The notes under the pieces were generated by a model. It did not search any database. It saw nothing but the letters and a program-made list of their open reading frames with translations, and had not been told where the DNA came from. From contig JAGWPH010000197.1 in assembly GCA_028870615.1 (NCBI GenBank), positions 1 to 8,837 of the forward strand: DNA of 8,837 nt, written 5' to 3'. Of the stretch, positions 1 through 6,331 are shown piece by piece; position 1 is the first letter of the stretch; the number at the start of each line of letters is the position of its first letter. The position numbers and the translations under genes are program-made. The DNA comes from Betaproteobacteria bacterium. GTDB lineage: Bacteria; Pseudomonadota; Gammaproteobacteria; Burkholderiales; Ferrovaceae.

Positions 1-1526
1 ATATCCATTTGCAGTGCCGTTACACCGCTGTCGGTCCCGGCCACCTTGAAGTCCATATCGCCCAGGTGATCTTCATCCCCCAGAATGTCTGTCAGCACGG
101 CAAAGCGGTTGCCTTCCTTGATCAGGCCCATGGCTACGCCAGCGGTATGTGCTTTGACCGGTACCCCGGCATCCATCAAGGCAAGGGAACCCCCACAGAC
201 CGAGGCCATGGAACTGGAACCATTGGATTCGGTGATTTCCGACACCACACGCAAGGTATAACTAAATTCTTCAGGGGTAGGCAATGTTGCCACCAAGGCA
301 CGCTTGGCCAGACGGCCATGGCCAATCTCACGGCGCTTGGGGCTCCCCACGCGACCGGTTTCTCCGGTGGAATACGGCGGGAAGTTGTAATGGAGCATGA
401 AGCGATCCTTGTACTCTCCCTGCAAGGCGTCAATGATCTGTTCATCGCGCCCCGTACCCAAGGTCGCCACCACCAATGCCTGCGTTTCACCGCGCGTAAA
501 CAGGGCAGAGCCATGGGCGCGCGGCAACACGCCAACGCGGATGCTGATGGGGCGAACGGTACGGGTATCGCGCCCGTCAATACGTGGTTCCCCATCCAGA
601 ATCTGGGTGCGCACGAGACGCGCTTCGAGATCGCCAAACAGGTTTTTGATGTGGTTTTGTGCGTCAGGTGTGGCCTCTGCGCCCAGGACGGCTTCCAGGA
701 CTTTTTTCCGGATCTCGCCAACGCGCACGGTGCGTGCCTGCTTGGCCCGAATACTGTAGGCCTCCTTCAACTCAGCCAGCGCAAGGTCGCTGATCCGTGC
801 GATCAGGGCCTCATCCTTGGCGGGAGCCTGCCATTCCCAAGGGTCCTTACCGCCTTCATCGGCCAGTGCGTTGATCGCATCAATGGCCGACTGCATCTGT
901 TGGTGGCCAAAAACCACTGCCCCCAGCATGACGTCTTCGGACAGTTCATTTGCTTCCGATTCCACCATCAGTACCGCGTCACTGGTTCCTGCCACCACCA
1001 GATTCATCTGGGAGGTGGCGAGTTCGGTCGCTGTCGGGTTGAGAATGTATTCGCCATCAATATAGCCCACGCGGGACGCGCCAATCGGGCCACTGAAAGG
1101 GATCCCGGCCAGGGCCACCGCAGCAGAAGCACCGATCATGGCTGGAATGTCCGAATCGATTTCATTGTTGCTGGACATCACCGTGGCGATAATCTGAACT
1201 TCGTTGTAGAAGCCCTCGGGAAACAAGGGGCGCAGGGGGCGATCAATCAGGCGGGAGGTCAGGGTTTCCTTTTCAGTGGGGCGCCCTTCACGCTTGAAAA
1301 AGCCCCCTGGGATGCGCCCACCCGCATAGAAGCGCTCCTGATAATCCACGGTCAGGGGGAAAAAATCCTGGCCAGGCTTGGATGATGTTTGAGCCACACA
1401 AGTGACAAGCACCACGGTGTCTTCCATGGTGACCATGACGGCGCCATTGGCCTGACGGGCGATTTCGCCAGTCTCGAGGGTGACCTGGTGGCGTCCCAGT
1501 TGAAATGTTTTACGAATCGGATTCAC
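1..1526 (-). CDS. pnp: Polynucleotide phosphorylase (PNPase), N-terminal 508 residues; C-terminus beyond left edge
   Basis: Phosphorolytic 3'-5' exoribonuclease that degrades mRNA using inorganic phosphate; in Proteobacteria it is a trimer and often part of the degradosome. The minus-strand frame is open from a GTG at 1526-1524 to the window edge, giving 508 codons of a protein usually about 700 residues long. Visible parts are the first RNase PH-like core ([10 protein letters not shown] near the start, then [20 protein letters not shown]), the linker helices, and most of the second RNase PH core with GRDEQ and [19 protein letters not shown]. The segment DEDHLGDMD places Asp486 and Asp492 at the same numbers as the metal-binding aspartates of the E. 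coli enzyme, which supports the GTG start. A TGAGGA ribosome binding site (1539-1534) lies 7 bases before it. The KH and S1 RNA-binding domains are off the window. It follows rpsO by 99 bases. Identity is certain from sequence; regulation is inferred. Confidence 0.97.
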   Translation of the reverse strand, partial: MNPIRKTFQLGRHQVTLETGEIARQANGAVMVTMEDTVVLVTCVAQTSSKPGQDFFPLTVDYQERFYAGGRIPGGFFKREGRPTEKETLTSRLIDRPLRPLFPEGFYNEVQIIATVMSSNNEIDSDIPAMIGASAAVALAGIPFSGPIGASRVGYIDGEYILNPTATELATSQMNLVVAGTSDAVLMVESEANELSEDVMLGAVVFGHQQMQSAIDAINALADEGGKDPWEWQAPAKDEALIARISDLALAELKEAYSIRAKQARTVRVGEIRKKVLEAVLGAEATPDAQNHIKNLFGDLEARLVRTQILDGEPRIDGRDTRTVRPISIRVGVLPRAHGSALFTRGETQALVVATLGTGRDEQIIDALQGEYKDRFMLHYNFPPYSTGETGRVGSPKRREIGHGRLAKRALVATLPTPEEFSYTLRVVSEITESNGSSSMASVCGGSLALMDAGVPVKAHTAGVAMGLIKEGNRFAVLTDILGDEDHLGDMDFKVAGTDSGVTALQMD

Positions 1527-1555
1527 GCGAAAGTCCTCATTGAAGCTAGCGTCAC

Positions 1556-1594
1556 AAAAGAAAACGCGGTGCGATCATCGGGGACCACACCGCG
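1556..1594 (-). terminator. Intrinsic terminator between rpsO and pnp
   Basis: On the minus strand CGCGGTG (1594-1588) pairs perfectly with CACCGCG (1571-1565) around a 16-base loop and is followed at once by TTTTCTTTT (1564-1556). This is the classic form of a Rho-independent terminator. It lies 31 bases after the rpsO stop codon and 29 bases before the pnp start. In E. coli rpsO also has a partial terminator before pnp, so read-through is expected here. Strength cannot be judged by eye. Confidence 0.8.
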
Positions 1595-1606
1595 CGGATA
1601 TTCTAT

Positions 1607-1621
1607 GGGGAAATACTCCCC
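1607..1621 (-). other. Small hairpin just after the rpsO stop
   Basis: GGGGA (1621-1617) pairs with TCCCC (1611-1607) around a 5-base loop, 4 bases after the rpsO stop codon. It has no T-run, so it is not a terminator by itself. It may protect the rpsO 3' end or act with the terminator that follows. It is short and could be chance. Confidence 0.35.
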
Positions 1622-1625
1622 GAAG

Positions 1626-1895
1626 TTACTTGCGAATACCCAGGCGCCCGATCAGTTGACGGTAACCGTCAACATTCTTGCGCTTGAGGTAGTCGAGCAA
1701 ACTGCGCCGCTGGCTGACCAGCTTGAGCAGACCGCGACGAGAATGGTGGTCTTTCACATGAATCTTGAAATGCCCAGTCAACTCGTTGATGCGCCCGGTC
1801 AGAAGGGCTATCTGGACTTCGGGTGACCCGGTGTCCCTCGGGGCGCGCTGAAACTCGCTCATGATTTGCGCTTTTTGGACGGCGGTTGCTACCAT
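1626..1895 (-). CDS. rpsO: 30S ribosomal protein S15
   Basis: Primary 16S rRNA-binding protein of the small subunit platform. The ATG at 1895-1893 gives 89 residues, exactly the usual length of the family, starting [10 protein letters not shown]. Family signatures are clear: [22 protein letters not shown], the rRNA-contacting [16 protein letters not shown] and DYLKRKNV. The open frame extends upstream of this ATG, but a GGAG ribosome binding site (1905-1902) lies 6 bases before it and homology starts here, so longer versions are rejected. It is preceded by its own promoter and followed by a terminator and pnp, the common rpsO-pnp order. In E. coli S15 represses its own translation through an mRNA pseudoknot. 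The predicted leader here is only about 34 bases, so that mechanism, if present, must be built differently. Confidence 0.98.
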   Translation of the reverse strand: MVATAVQKAQIMSEFQRAPRDTGSPEVQIALLTGRINELTGHFKIHVKDHHSRRGLLKLVSQRRSLLDYLKRKNVDGYRQLIGRLGIRK

Positions 1896-1935
1896 GCGAT
1901 TCTCCAAAACTCTGATGTCATCGGGAAAGCCCGGC

Positions 1936-1965
1936 ATTATAGCGACAAACCCCTCGTTTCTGCAA
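1936..1965 (-). promoter_or_regulatory. Sigma70-type promoter of rpsO
   Basis: On the minus strand TTGCAG (-35, 1965-1960) is followed after 18 bases by a consensus TATAAT (-10, 1941-1936). Transcription would start near 1929, leaving a leader of about 34 bases before the rpsO ATG. The leader begins with a possible 4-bp CGGG/CCCG hairpin. Spacing and the perfect -10 make this the strongest promoter-like sequence I see in the window. Confidence 0.8.
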
Positions 1966-2013
1966 ATTTTCCCAGGCCACGGGATGGTGCCATTCGAGGG
2001 GGTTGTCCAGTTG

Positions 2014-2022
2014 TGCGATAAT
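2014..2022 (+). promoter_or_regulatory. Putative extended -10 promoter of the tonB-exb operon
   Basis: TGCGATAAT is an extended -10 element: TGn followed directly by GATAAT (2017-2022). No good -35 is visible at 17 bases, which is usual for extended -10 promoters. With the hexamer ending at -7, transcription would start at 2029, the A of the tonB ATG. A 10-base palindrome, ATGGCGCCAT (2021-2030), covers the expected start site and could be an operator, but it may be chance. No recognisable Fur box is present. Confidence 0.45.
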
Positions 2023-2028
2023 GGCGCC

Positions 2029-2658
2029 ATGAATGATGCAGCACGTCAGGGCAATGCCCAACAGCGCTGGGTGGGTGCCCTGCTGGTACTGGCCCTGCAT
2101 GTGGGCCTGTTTTACGCGTTGGTGAGCGGCCTCAAGCCGCACGCCGCGGGGACGCGCCCTCCGGCCTTCGAGGTCACGTTATTGTCCGAGATTCACAAAC
2201 CCTCTCCCGAACCCCTGAAACCCCAATCCCCCCCGGTCGCGTTACCCGCTGTCACCGCGCCACCAGTCGTGCCACCCCCCGAGGTCCAGGTCCCCGCTGT
2301 ACAGAATCATGCTATCAGTGCGGTCGTGGCCCCTTTGCCTGCGCAGGCCGTGGCCCTGGCTCCTACTGCCCCCAAAGCGCGCTTGCGGGTGGGGGTCAAC
2401 CCCATCTACATTCCGCCTGTGGAAGAGTTGCAGCGCCGCTACCCGCGCGAAGCACGGCGTGAAGGATTATCCGGCCGCGTGCTGCTGCGCCTGACCGTAG
2501 CCCCGAACGGCGAAGTGGTCAACGCCGTGGTACGCCAGGGAACACCCGCCGGACTGTTTGACACCGTCGCGCTTGATTACGTGCGGCGCTTTCGCTTTGA
2601 AAAAGGCGCGGAGGAATTTTTTGTGGATCAAGAACTCGTATTCAAACTGGATCAATAG
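2029..2658 (+). CDS. tonB: TonB energy transducer
   Basis: Inner-membrane-anchored protein that spans the periplasm and transmits ExbB/ExbD proton-driven energy to outer-membrane receptors. 209 residues (E. coli TonB has 239). Architecture: short cytoplasmic N-terminus (1-13); one membrane anchor (about 14-35, [19 protein letters not shown]) with His24 matching the functional His20 of E. coli TonB, while the Ser four residues earlier is Val here; a proline-rich periplasmic spacer (about 40-115, many PxP and PPP); and a C-terminal TonB domain (about 125-209) with [14 protein letters not shown] and the PNGEV turn. The in-frame ATG at 2029 puts the anchor at the expected distance. An upstream in-frame ATG at 1984 adds residues with no family likeness. 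No Shine-Dalgarno sequence precedes 2029 and the -10 lies 6 bases upstream, so the mRNA may be leaderless. First gene of a four-gene operon; exbB follows 15 bases later. Confidence 0.9.
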   Translation: MNDAARQGNAQQRWVGALLVLALHVGLFYALVSGLKPHAAGTRPPAFEVTLLSEIHKPSPEPLKPQSPPVALPAVTAPPVVPPPEVQVPAVQNHAISAVVAPLPAQAVALAPTAPKARLRVGVNPIYIPPVEELQRRYPREARREGLSGRVLLRLTVAPNGEVVNAVVRQGTPAGLFDTVALDYVRRFRFEKGAEEFFVDQELVFKLDQ

Positions 2659-2673
2659 CCTGGAGCCTGCCTC

Positions 2674-3363
2674 ATGTCACCCGAACTTCTCACCAACCCT
2701 TACGGACTGGAAGCCTTGTGGCACAGCGGCGACTGGATTGCGCGCGCCACGCTGCTGATTCTGGTGATCATGTCCATGGGCAGTTGGTACATCCTGGTCA
2801 CCCGATTGCTGGCTCAAAATCGTCTGTTGCGTGACGGGGTCGAAGCCCGCGCCCAATTCTGGAGCGCCCGTTCGGTCCAGGAGGGTTTTGAGCGCCTGGC
2901 TCCTGGCAGTGCTTACCGGCGCATCGCGGAAAACGGCGCACGTGCCATGGAACACCATGAAGGCCCCCTGATGGAGCAGATTGACCGGCATACCTGGGTG
3001 ACCCTGACAATCGACCGGGCCGTAGCGGAAGTCCAGAACCGCTTGCAGGAAGGCCTGACATTTCTCGCAACCGTGGGTTCCACGGCACCGTTCGTCGGAT
3101 TATTTGGAACCGTCTGGGGCATCTATCACGCCCTTACCGCCATCGGTATTGCTGGTCAAGCCTCGATCGACAAAGTCGCTGGACCCGTGGGGGAAGCCCT
3201 CATCATGACGGCACTGGGCCTTGCGGTTGCTGTGCCTGCAGTGCTGGGCTACAACGCCCTGGTGCGGCGCAACCGCATCGCCCTGGACCAGATTCGCGTC
3301 TTTGGCGCCGATCTGCACGGCGTATTGCTGGGCGGAATTCGTCAACCGGGTAACGGCACCTGA
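2674..3363 (+). CDS. exbB: ExbB proton-channel subunit (MotA/TolQ/ExbB family)
   Basis: Inner-membrane scaffold and proton-channel subunit of the TonB motor. 229 residues. Three membrane segments are seen: about 22-46, about 127-153 (GSTAPFVGLFGTVWGIYHAL) and about 172-196 (VGEALIMTALGLAVAVPAV), with a large cytoplasmic loop between the first and second. Glu174 in the third segment corresponds to the conserved pore Glu176 of E. coli ExbB, and Thr146 and Thr179 line up with its channel threonines. TolQ is the main alternative, but tonB upstream, two exbD genes downstream and no tol-pal genes favour ExbB. A TGGAG ribosome binding site (2661-2665) lies 8 bases before the ATG. The stop is separated by one base from the next ATG, so translational coupling is likely. 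Confidence 0.93.
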   Translation: MSPELLTNPYGLEALWHSGDWIARATLLILVIMSMGSWYILVTRLLAQNRLLRDGVEARAQFWSARSVQEGFERLAPGSAYRRIAENGARAMEHHEGPLMEQIDRHTWVTLTIDRAVAEVQNRLQEGLTFLATVGSTAPFVGLFGTVWGIYHALTAIGIAGQASIDKVAGPVGEALIMTALGLAVAVPAVLGYNALVRRNRIALDQIRVFGADLHGVLLGGIRQPGNGT

Positions 3364-3364
3364 A

Positions 3365-3793
3365 ATGGCGTTCATGACGGGCTCCCGTTCCGAAGACGGG
3401 GAAGATGCGGTGCTTGCCACCATCAACACCACCCCTTTGGTCGATGTGATGCTGGTCCTGTTGATCATTTTTCTGATCACCATCCCGGTGGTCACCCACA
3501 CCATCCCGCTGCAGCTGCCAAAAGAGACCAGCCAACCCAATCAGCCCCAGCCGCAGACCATCCACCTGTCGGTGGATCGCGCCGGCGTGCTGTATTGGGA
3601 ACAAATGCCGGTGGATCTTTCCACCCTGCAGCAACGGCTGATCGAGCGTGCCAAAATCAGCCCACAACCCGCAGTGCATATTCGCGGTGATCAGCGCGCG
3701 CAGTACGAACCCATCGGCCGCATCATTCTTGCCTGTCAGCGCGCCGGTTTGACCCGGGTGGGATTCATCACGGAACCTCCGGTTCAGCATTAA
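3365..3793 (+). CDS. exbD: ExbD-family protein, first copy (ExbD1)
   Basis: Membrane-anchored partner of ExbB that couples proton flow to TonB. 142 residues from the ATG at 3365 (139 if the ATG at 3374 is used; neither has a good ribosome binding site, and coupling to the exbB stop one base upstream is likely). A short cytoplasmic N-terminus leads into one membrane helix (about 25-46, PLVDVMLVLLIIFLITIPVV) carrying Asp27, the equivalent of the essential proton-carrying Asp25 of E. coli ExbD, followed by a periplasmic domain ending LTRVGFITEP. The usual acidic residue just before INxTP (Asp in E. coli ExbD and in the second copy) is Thr19 here. Resembles the following gene most strongly around the membrane helix. 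Confidence 0.92.
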   Translation: MAFMTGSRSEDGEDAVLATINTTPLVDVMLVLLIIFLITIPVVTHTIPLQLPKETSQPNQPQPQTIHLSVDRAGVLYWEQMPVDLSTLQQRLIERAKISPQPAVHIRGDQRAQYEPIGRIILACQRAGLTRVGFITEPPVQH

Positions 3794-3804
3794 GGACCTC
3801 ATCC

Positions 3805-4236
3805 ATGGCACTTCCCCATCCACGACGCCCTGACGACGAACCCGAACTGATGCTGGACATCAATACCACGCCGCTCATTGATGTGATGCTGGTGCTGCTG
3901 ATCATGCTCATCATCACCATTCCAATCCAGACCCATTCGGTCCAGCTCGATCTCCCCAATGGCCAGCCGCCTGCGTTGCAAACTCCGCCGCCAGTGGTCG
4001 TACTGGATGTCAATGCCGACGACAGCCTGCTCTGGAATGGCCAAAGGATTGCCGGACGCTCTGACCTCGAGGCACGTCTCAAGGCCGTGGTAGCTCAGGG
4101 CAATCAAGCTGAAATCCACCTGCGCCCCAACCGGGCCGCCACCTACGCGCCGGTAGCCATGGTGTTATCCACAGCCCAACGCCTGGGGATCACCAAATTG
4201 GGTATTGTCGGTCACGAACAGTTTGGAGAGCATTGA
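3805..4236 (+). CDS. exbD: ExbD-family protein, second copy (ExbD2)
   Basis: Second tandem ExbD/TolR-family protein, 143 residues. The N-terminal DINTTPLIDVMLVLLIM matches the family closely, with Asp18 before INTTP and Asp26 as the proton-carrying residue in the membrane helix (about 24-44). A proline-rich stretch (PNGQPPALQTPPP, about 52-64) leads to the periplasmic domain, which ends LGITKLGIVG. The ribosome binding site TAAGGA (3791-3796) overlaps the stop codon of the first exbD and lies 8 bases before the ATG, so the genes are co-transcribed. Tandem exbD genes after tonB-exbB are known from Xanthomonas, where the two copies have different roles; whether they do here cannot be seen from sequence. 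TolR is a less likely reading. Confidence 0.92.
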   Translation: MALPHPRRPDDEPELMLDINTTPLIDVMLVLLIMLIITIPIQTHSVQLDLPNGQPPALQTPPPVVVLDVNADDSLLWNGQRIAGRSDLEARLKAVVAQGNQAEIHLRPNRAATYAPVAMVLSTAQRLGITKLGIVGHEQFGEH

Positions 4237-4304
4237 CCGCCCCGTCTTTTGAGGAAGCGCTACCTGATTTTGCGCCGCAGTGCATGTATGCGCATGCGGA
4301 GCAA

Positions 4305-4335
4305 ACTGTGGCCGTGATGAAAATACGGCCACAGT
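4305..4335. terminator. Perfect 11-bp inverted repeat; possible bidirectional terminator
   Basis: ACTGTGGCCGT (4305-4315) and its exact reverse complement (4325-4335) flank a 9-base loop. It lies 68 bases after exbD2 and about 180 bases after ureG. The stem is GC-rich and long enough to terminate, but it is followed by GATGTT on the plus strand and by only TTTGC on the minus strand, so it lacks the T-run of a standard intrinsic terminator. It could instead block convergent transcription with Rho, protect 3' ends from exonucleases, or bind a protein. Confidence 0.45.
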
Positions 4336-4438
4336 GATGTTGAATCGGGCGTTGTATGATAACGCCACTGGTGAAACAACCAGCCACCCGACTAAGCGAG
4401 CAGACGACGCTCGCCAAGCCGATGGTTACAGGAAGGAA

Positions 4439-4497
4439 CTGCTGAGGTGGGGAGCCGGTGTTGCGCCACGAAACTTCACCTGCAACCGCCTCAGCAG
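4439..4497. other. Long composite stem-loop next to the ureG stop
   Basis: CTGCTGAGGTG (4439-4449) pairs with CGCCTCAGCAG (4487-4497) over 11 pairs including one G-T. The helix continues without a break on one side as GTTGC (4460-4464) with GCAAC (4482-4486), leaving a 10-base bulge on the other side. Read on the minus strand, it starts 15 bases after the ureG stop and ends in TTCCTTCC, a pyrimidine-rich but imperfect tail. It is a candidate for the urease mRNA 3' end structure. Confidence 0.45.
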
Positions 4498-4512
4498 CTC
4501 AGGTGGAGTAGT

Positions 4513-5121
4513 TCATAAAATACCCTGGCGTTTGACGAAGGCAATAATTTCTTCCAGGCCCTGGCCATTCTTGAGATTGGTGAAGACGAAGGGGCGCTCG
4601 CCGCGCATGGTTTTGGAATCGCGCGCCATCACTTCCAGAGAAGCGCCCACCAGCGGTGCAAGGTCGACCTTGTTGATCACCAGCAAATCCGACTTGGTAA
4701 TGCCGGGGCCGCCCTTGCGCGGAATTTTGTCGCCAGCCGCCACATCGATCACGTAAAGCGTCAAGTCGGACAGTTCGGGGCTGAATGTGGCCGCGAGATT
4801 GTCGCCCCCGCTCTCAATCAAGATCAGGTCCAGGCCTGGGAACGCCGCGTTGAGGCGGGCCACGGCTTCCAGGTTGATGGAAGCATCCTCGCGGATCGCG
4901 GTATGCGGGCAGCCCCCCGTTTCCACACCAATGATGCGTTCAGGCACCAGGGCTTCATGCCGCACCAAAAATTGGGCATCTTCCGCTGTAAAAATATCGT
5001 TCGTCACGACCGCGAGATTATATTCATCGCGCAACGCACGGCATAACGCCAAAGTCAGCGCAGTTTTACCCGAACCCACCGGCCCACCGATACCCACCCG
5101 TAATGCTGGTCTTGCTTGCAT
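4513..5121 (-). CDS. ureG: Urease accessory GTPase UreG
   Basis: SIMIBI-class GTPase that carries nickel and drives its GTP-dependent insertion into apo-urease together with UreD and UreF. 202 residues from the ATG at 5121. Motifs: P-loop GGPVGSGKT (residues 12-20), the nickel-binding Cys71-Pro72-His73, SGGDN (104-108), and the guanine-specificity motif NKVD (150-153). The frame also allows a TTG start at 5136, but the ribosome binding site AAAGGA (5133-5128) sits 6 bases before the ATG and lies inside that longer version, so 5121 is chosen. The binding site overlaps the ureF stop codon, which points to coupled translation. Last gene of the urease operon in this window; length and motifs are normal for the family. 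Confidence 0.96.
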   Translation of the reverse strand: MQARPALRVGIGGPVGSGKTALTLALCRALRDEYNLAVVTNDIFTAEDAQFLVRHEALVPERIIGVETGGCPHTAIREDASINLEAVARLNAAFPGLDLILIESGGDNLAATFSPELSDLTLYVIDVAAGDKIPRKGGPGITKSDLLVINKVDLAPLVGASLEVMARDSKTMRGERPFVFTNLKNGQGLEEIIAFVKRQGIL

Positions 5122-5127
5122 GCTCAA

Positions 5128-5133
5128 TCCTTT
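5128..5133 (-). promoter_or_regulatory. Ribosome binding site fixing the ureG start
   Basis: AAAGGA on the minus strand, 6 bases before the ATG at 5121. Its first A is the last base of the ureF TGA stop. It rules against the in-frame TTG at 5136 as start. Confidence 0.7.
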
Positions 5134-5846
5134 CAAGATCGAAATAATCGCGAATACTGGGTTTCGTGCCGACTGCTGGCCAGAACCAAACCGGGAGCGA
5201 AATTATGCCACTCTGATTCCGGCAAGCGACAAGCCGTTCGCGACAGATCCGGAATCTTCTCACTCAATCGGGCCAGCAGACGCTGACCTGCCGATTGTCC
5301 GAGCGGAACCAGCTTGATTGCACCCATCACCTGATTTTCCAGCCAGGCCCACAGGTACGCCGTCACCGCACTTTCAGCCGAGGCGCCGGAAACCGCCGCA
5401 GCGCAGGACCAGACCGTGGGAAAAGCCGGCTCGCCCAAGGTGGCCAGCAGTGCCAGCCCGGTTGTGGCAAGCGGGGGGCAATGTGGCAATGCATTGAACA
5501 ACTCAGGCAACACCTTCAAGCAGGAATAGCCCATCTGGACCGTTTCAGCACGCAGCTCGGCCGTTTCACGTGCTGCAAGAAACCCGGCGTTCAGCGCCAC
5601 AACGGCGTCGCCCTTGGTATCGGCCACGGAATCAGACCACAGCTCAACCAACCGCCCCACCAAAGGCGCTTCCCACTGCGCGAGATTCCATTGGAGCGCA
5701 TCGGCAATCCATTCCCCTGCCCCAGCTTCATCACGAACCACCCCGCTTTCTACCGCCCACTCCAATCCCTGCGAATAACTGTAGGCACCCACGGGCAAGG
5801 CCGGGCTGGCCAGATGCAACAAGCGGATCAGTACCAACGGGTTCAT
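5133..5846 (-). CDS. ureF: Urease accessory protein UreF
   Basis: Helical scaffold that joins UreD (UreH in Helicobacter) and UreG in the urease activation complex and helps control GTP use during nickel insertion. 237 residues, close to the family norm. The N-terminal signature [22 protein letters not shown] (residues 14-35) is characteristic, and the C-terminal region retains the conserved Ser/Gly/Gln-rich [10 protein letters not shown]. Its ATG shares ATGA with the ureE stop (5846-5843) and has no separate ribosome binding site, so it is probably translated by reinitiation after ureE. The stop lies 11 bases before the ureG ATG. Nothing appears truncated. Confidence 0.95.
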   Translation of the reverse strand: MNPLVLIRLLHLASPALPVGAYSYSQGLEWAVESGVVRDEAGAGEWIADALQWNLAQWEAPLVGRLVELWSDSVADTKGDAVVALNAGFLAARETAELRAETVQMGYSCLKVLPELFNALPHCPPLATTGLALLATLGEPAFPTVWSCAAAVSGASAESAVTAYLWAWLENQVMGAIKLVPLGQSAGQRLLARLSEKIPDLSRTACRLPESEWHNFAPGLVLASSRHETQYSRLFRS

Positions 5847-6322
5847 CGCTGGTACTGGTGAATCCGGGCGATGGTACTGGACTCATCCCCGTGTTGATGG
5901 CCCGGCGCATAAGCCCCCGCCTCGGGCTCGAAAGGGGCCGTGAGCGCACGCACGGTGGCACCCAGGCCGATCAGCATCTGCTGCAGCACATGATCGGCCT
6001 CCAGTCGCAGCGCGCCCTCGCCAACTTCCACGGCCACGTGACGATTGCCCAGGTGGTAGGCCAGGCGGGCAAGATGACGCGCATCGCTACAGCGCGCTTC
6101 GAGCAGCGATTCGGGTGCCGCGATGACGGCGACAATGCGCCCGTCGCCACCTTCGAGCAAATCGCCGCCACGCAGAATGGTCCCGCGCTCCAGAAACAAC
6201 CCCACCTCCTCGCCGCTGGCAAGACAGGTCCGCAAACGGCTTTTGCAGCGCATTTCGAAGGAGAGGGTCAAGGTCTCCTGGGGTAGCTTGTCACCCGTGT
6301 ACTTTTTTTCGATCAGCAGCAT
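5843..6322 (-). CDS. ureE: Urease nickel metallochaperone UreE
   Basis: Dimeric nickel-binding chaperone that hands Ni(II) to the UreG complex. 159 residues from the ATG at 6322 (MLLIEKK); an in-frame GTG directly after the ureC stop at 6331 would add three residues. I prefer the ATG because homologues begin at this point and a GAG lies close before it, but the choice is uncertain. The N-terminal domain (about 1-68) contains [16 protein letters not shown]. The C-terminal metal-binding domain has AYHLGNRHV with His95, the equivalent of the interface nickel ligand His96 of Klebsiella UreE, and ends in the family motif [12 protein letters not shown]. The tail after that has only three His (GHQHG and RIHQ), unlike the long His-rich tails of Klebsiella or Bordetella. 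Overlaps ureF by ATGA. Confidence 0.94.
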   Translation of the reverse strand: MLLIEKKYTGDKLPQETLTLSFEMRCKSRLRTCLASGEEVGLFLERGTILRGGDLLEGGDGRIVAVIAAPESLLEARCSDARHLARLAYHLGNRHVAVEVGEGALRLEADHVLQQMLIGLGATVRALTAPFEPEAGAYAPGHQHGDESSTIARIHQYQR

Positions 6323-6331
6323 CGCGCTCAC

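Larger units (their letters stand above)
4237..4512. other. Convergent intergenic region rich in inverted repeats
   Basis: 276 bases between the exbD2 stop and the ureG stop. I find no credible coding sequence: the open frames crossing it lack family likeness and a ribosome binding site, and the longest runs antisense into ureG. It contains five successive inverted repeats with arms at 4305-4315/4325-4335, 4348-4353/4361-4366, 4368-4372/4379-4383, 4396-4401/4409-4414 and 4439-4449/4487-4497. No tRNA, rRNA or known riboswitch was recognised. It must hold the transcription ends of both operons, since neither has another site, and it may hold a structured RNA. Confidence 0.6.

Noticed and set aside
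9..1385. Long plus-strand open frame of 458 codons
   Set aside because: It is antisense to pnp, whose minus-strand frame matches PNPase throughout. The plus-strand product has no domain likeness and is rich in His/Gly/Gln as expected of an antisense shadow.
1861..2028. N-terminal extension of tonB to an ATG at 1861 or 1984
   Set aside because: The extension would begin inside rpsO or its promoter region, adds sequence unlike any TonB, and neither ATG has a ribosome binding site. The ATG at 2029 puts the membrane anchor at the normal place.
2017..2035. Fur box over the tonB start, suggested by GATAAT
   Set aside because: Only the first 7 of 19 consensus positions match; the rest does not fit.
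4354..4359. GTATGA, a NikR half-site, near the urease operon end
   Set aside because: The partner TCATAC 16 bases further on is absent (ACAACC is there), and the position is at the 3' end of both operons, not at a promoter.
4348..4366. Integron attC-like site, suggested by GTT...AAC arms
   Set aside because: The RYYYAAC/GTTRRRY core pair and the L-box arrangement are missing, and no gene cassette or integrase is nearby.
4280..4756. Possible plus-strand gene of 158 codons starting in the exbD2/ureG gap
   Set aside because: It runs antisense into the conserved ureG gene, lacks a ribosome binding site, crosses the large inverted repeat and shows no recognisable domain.
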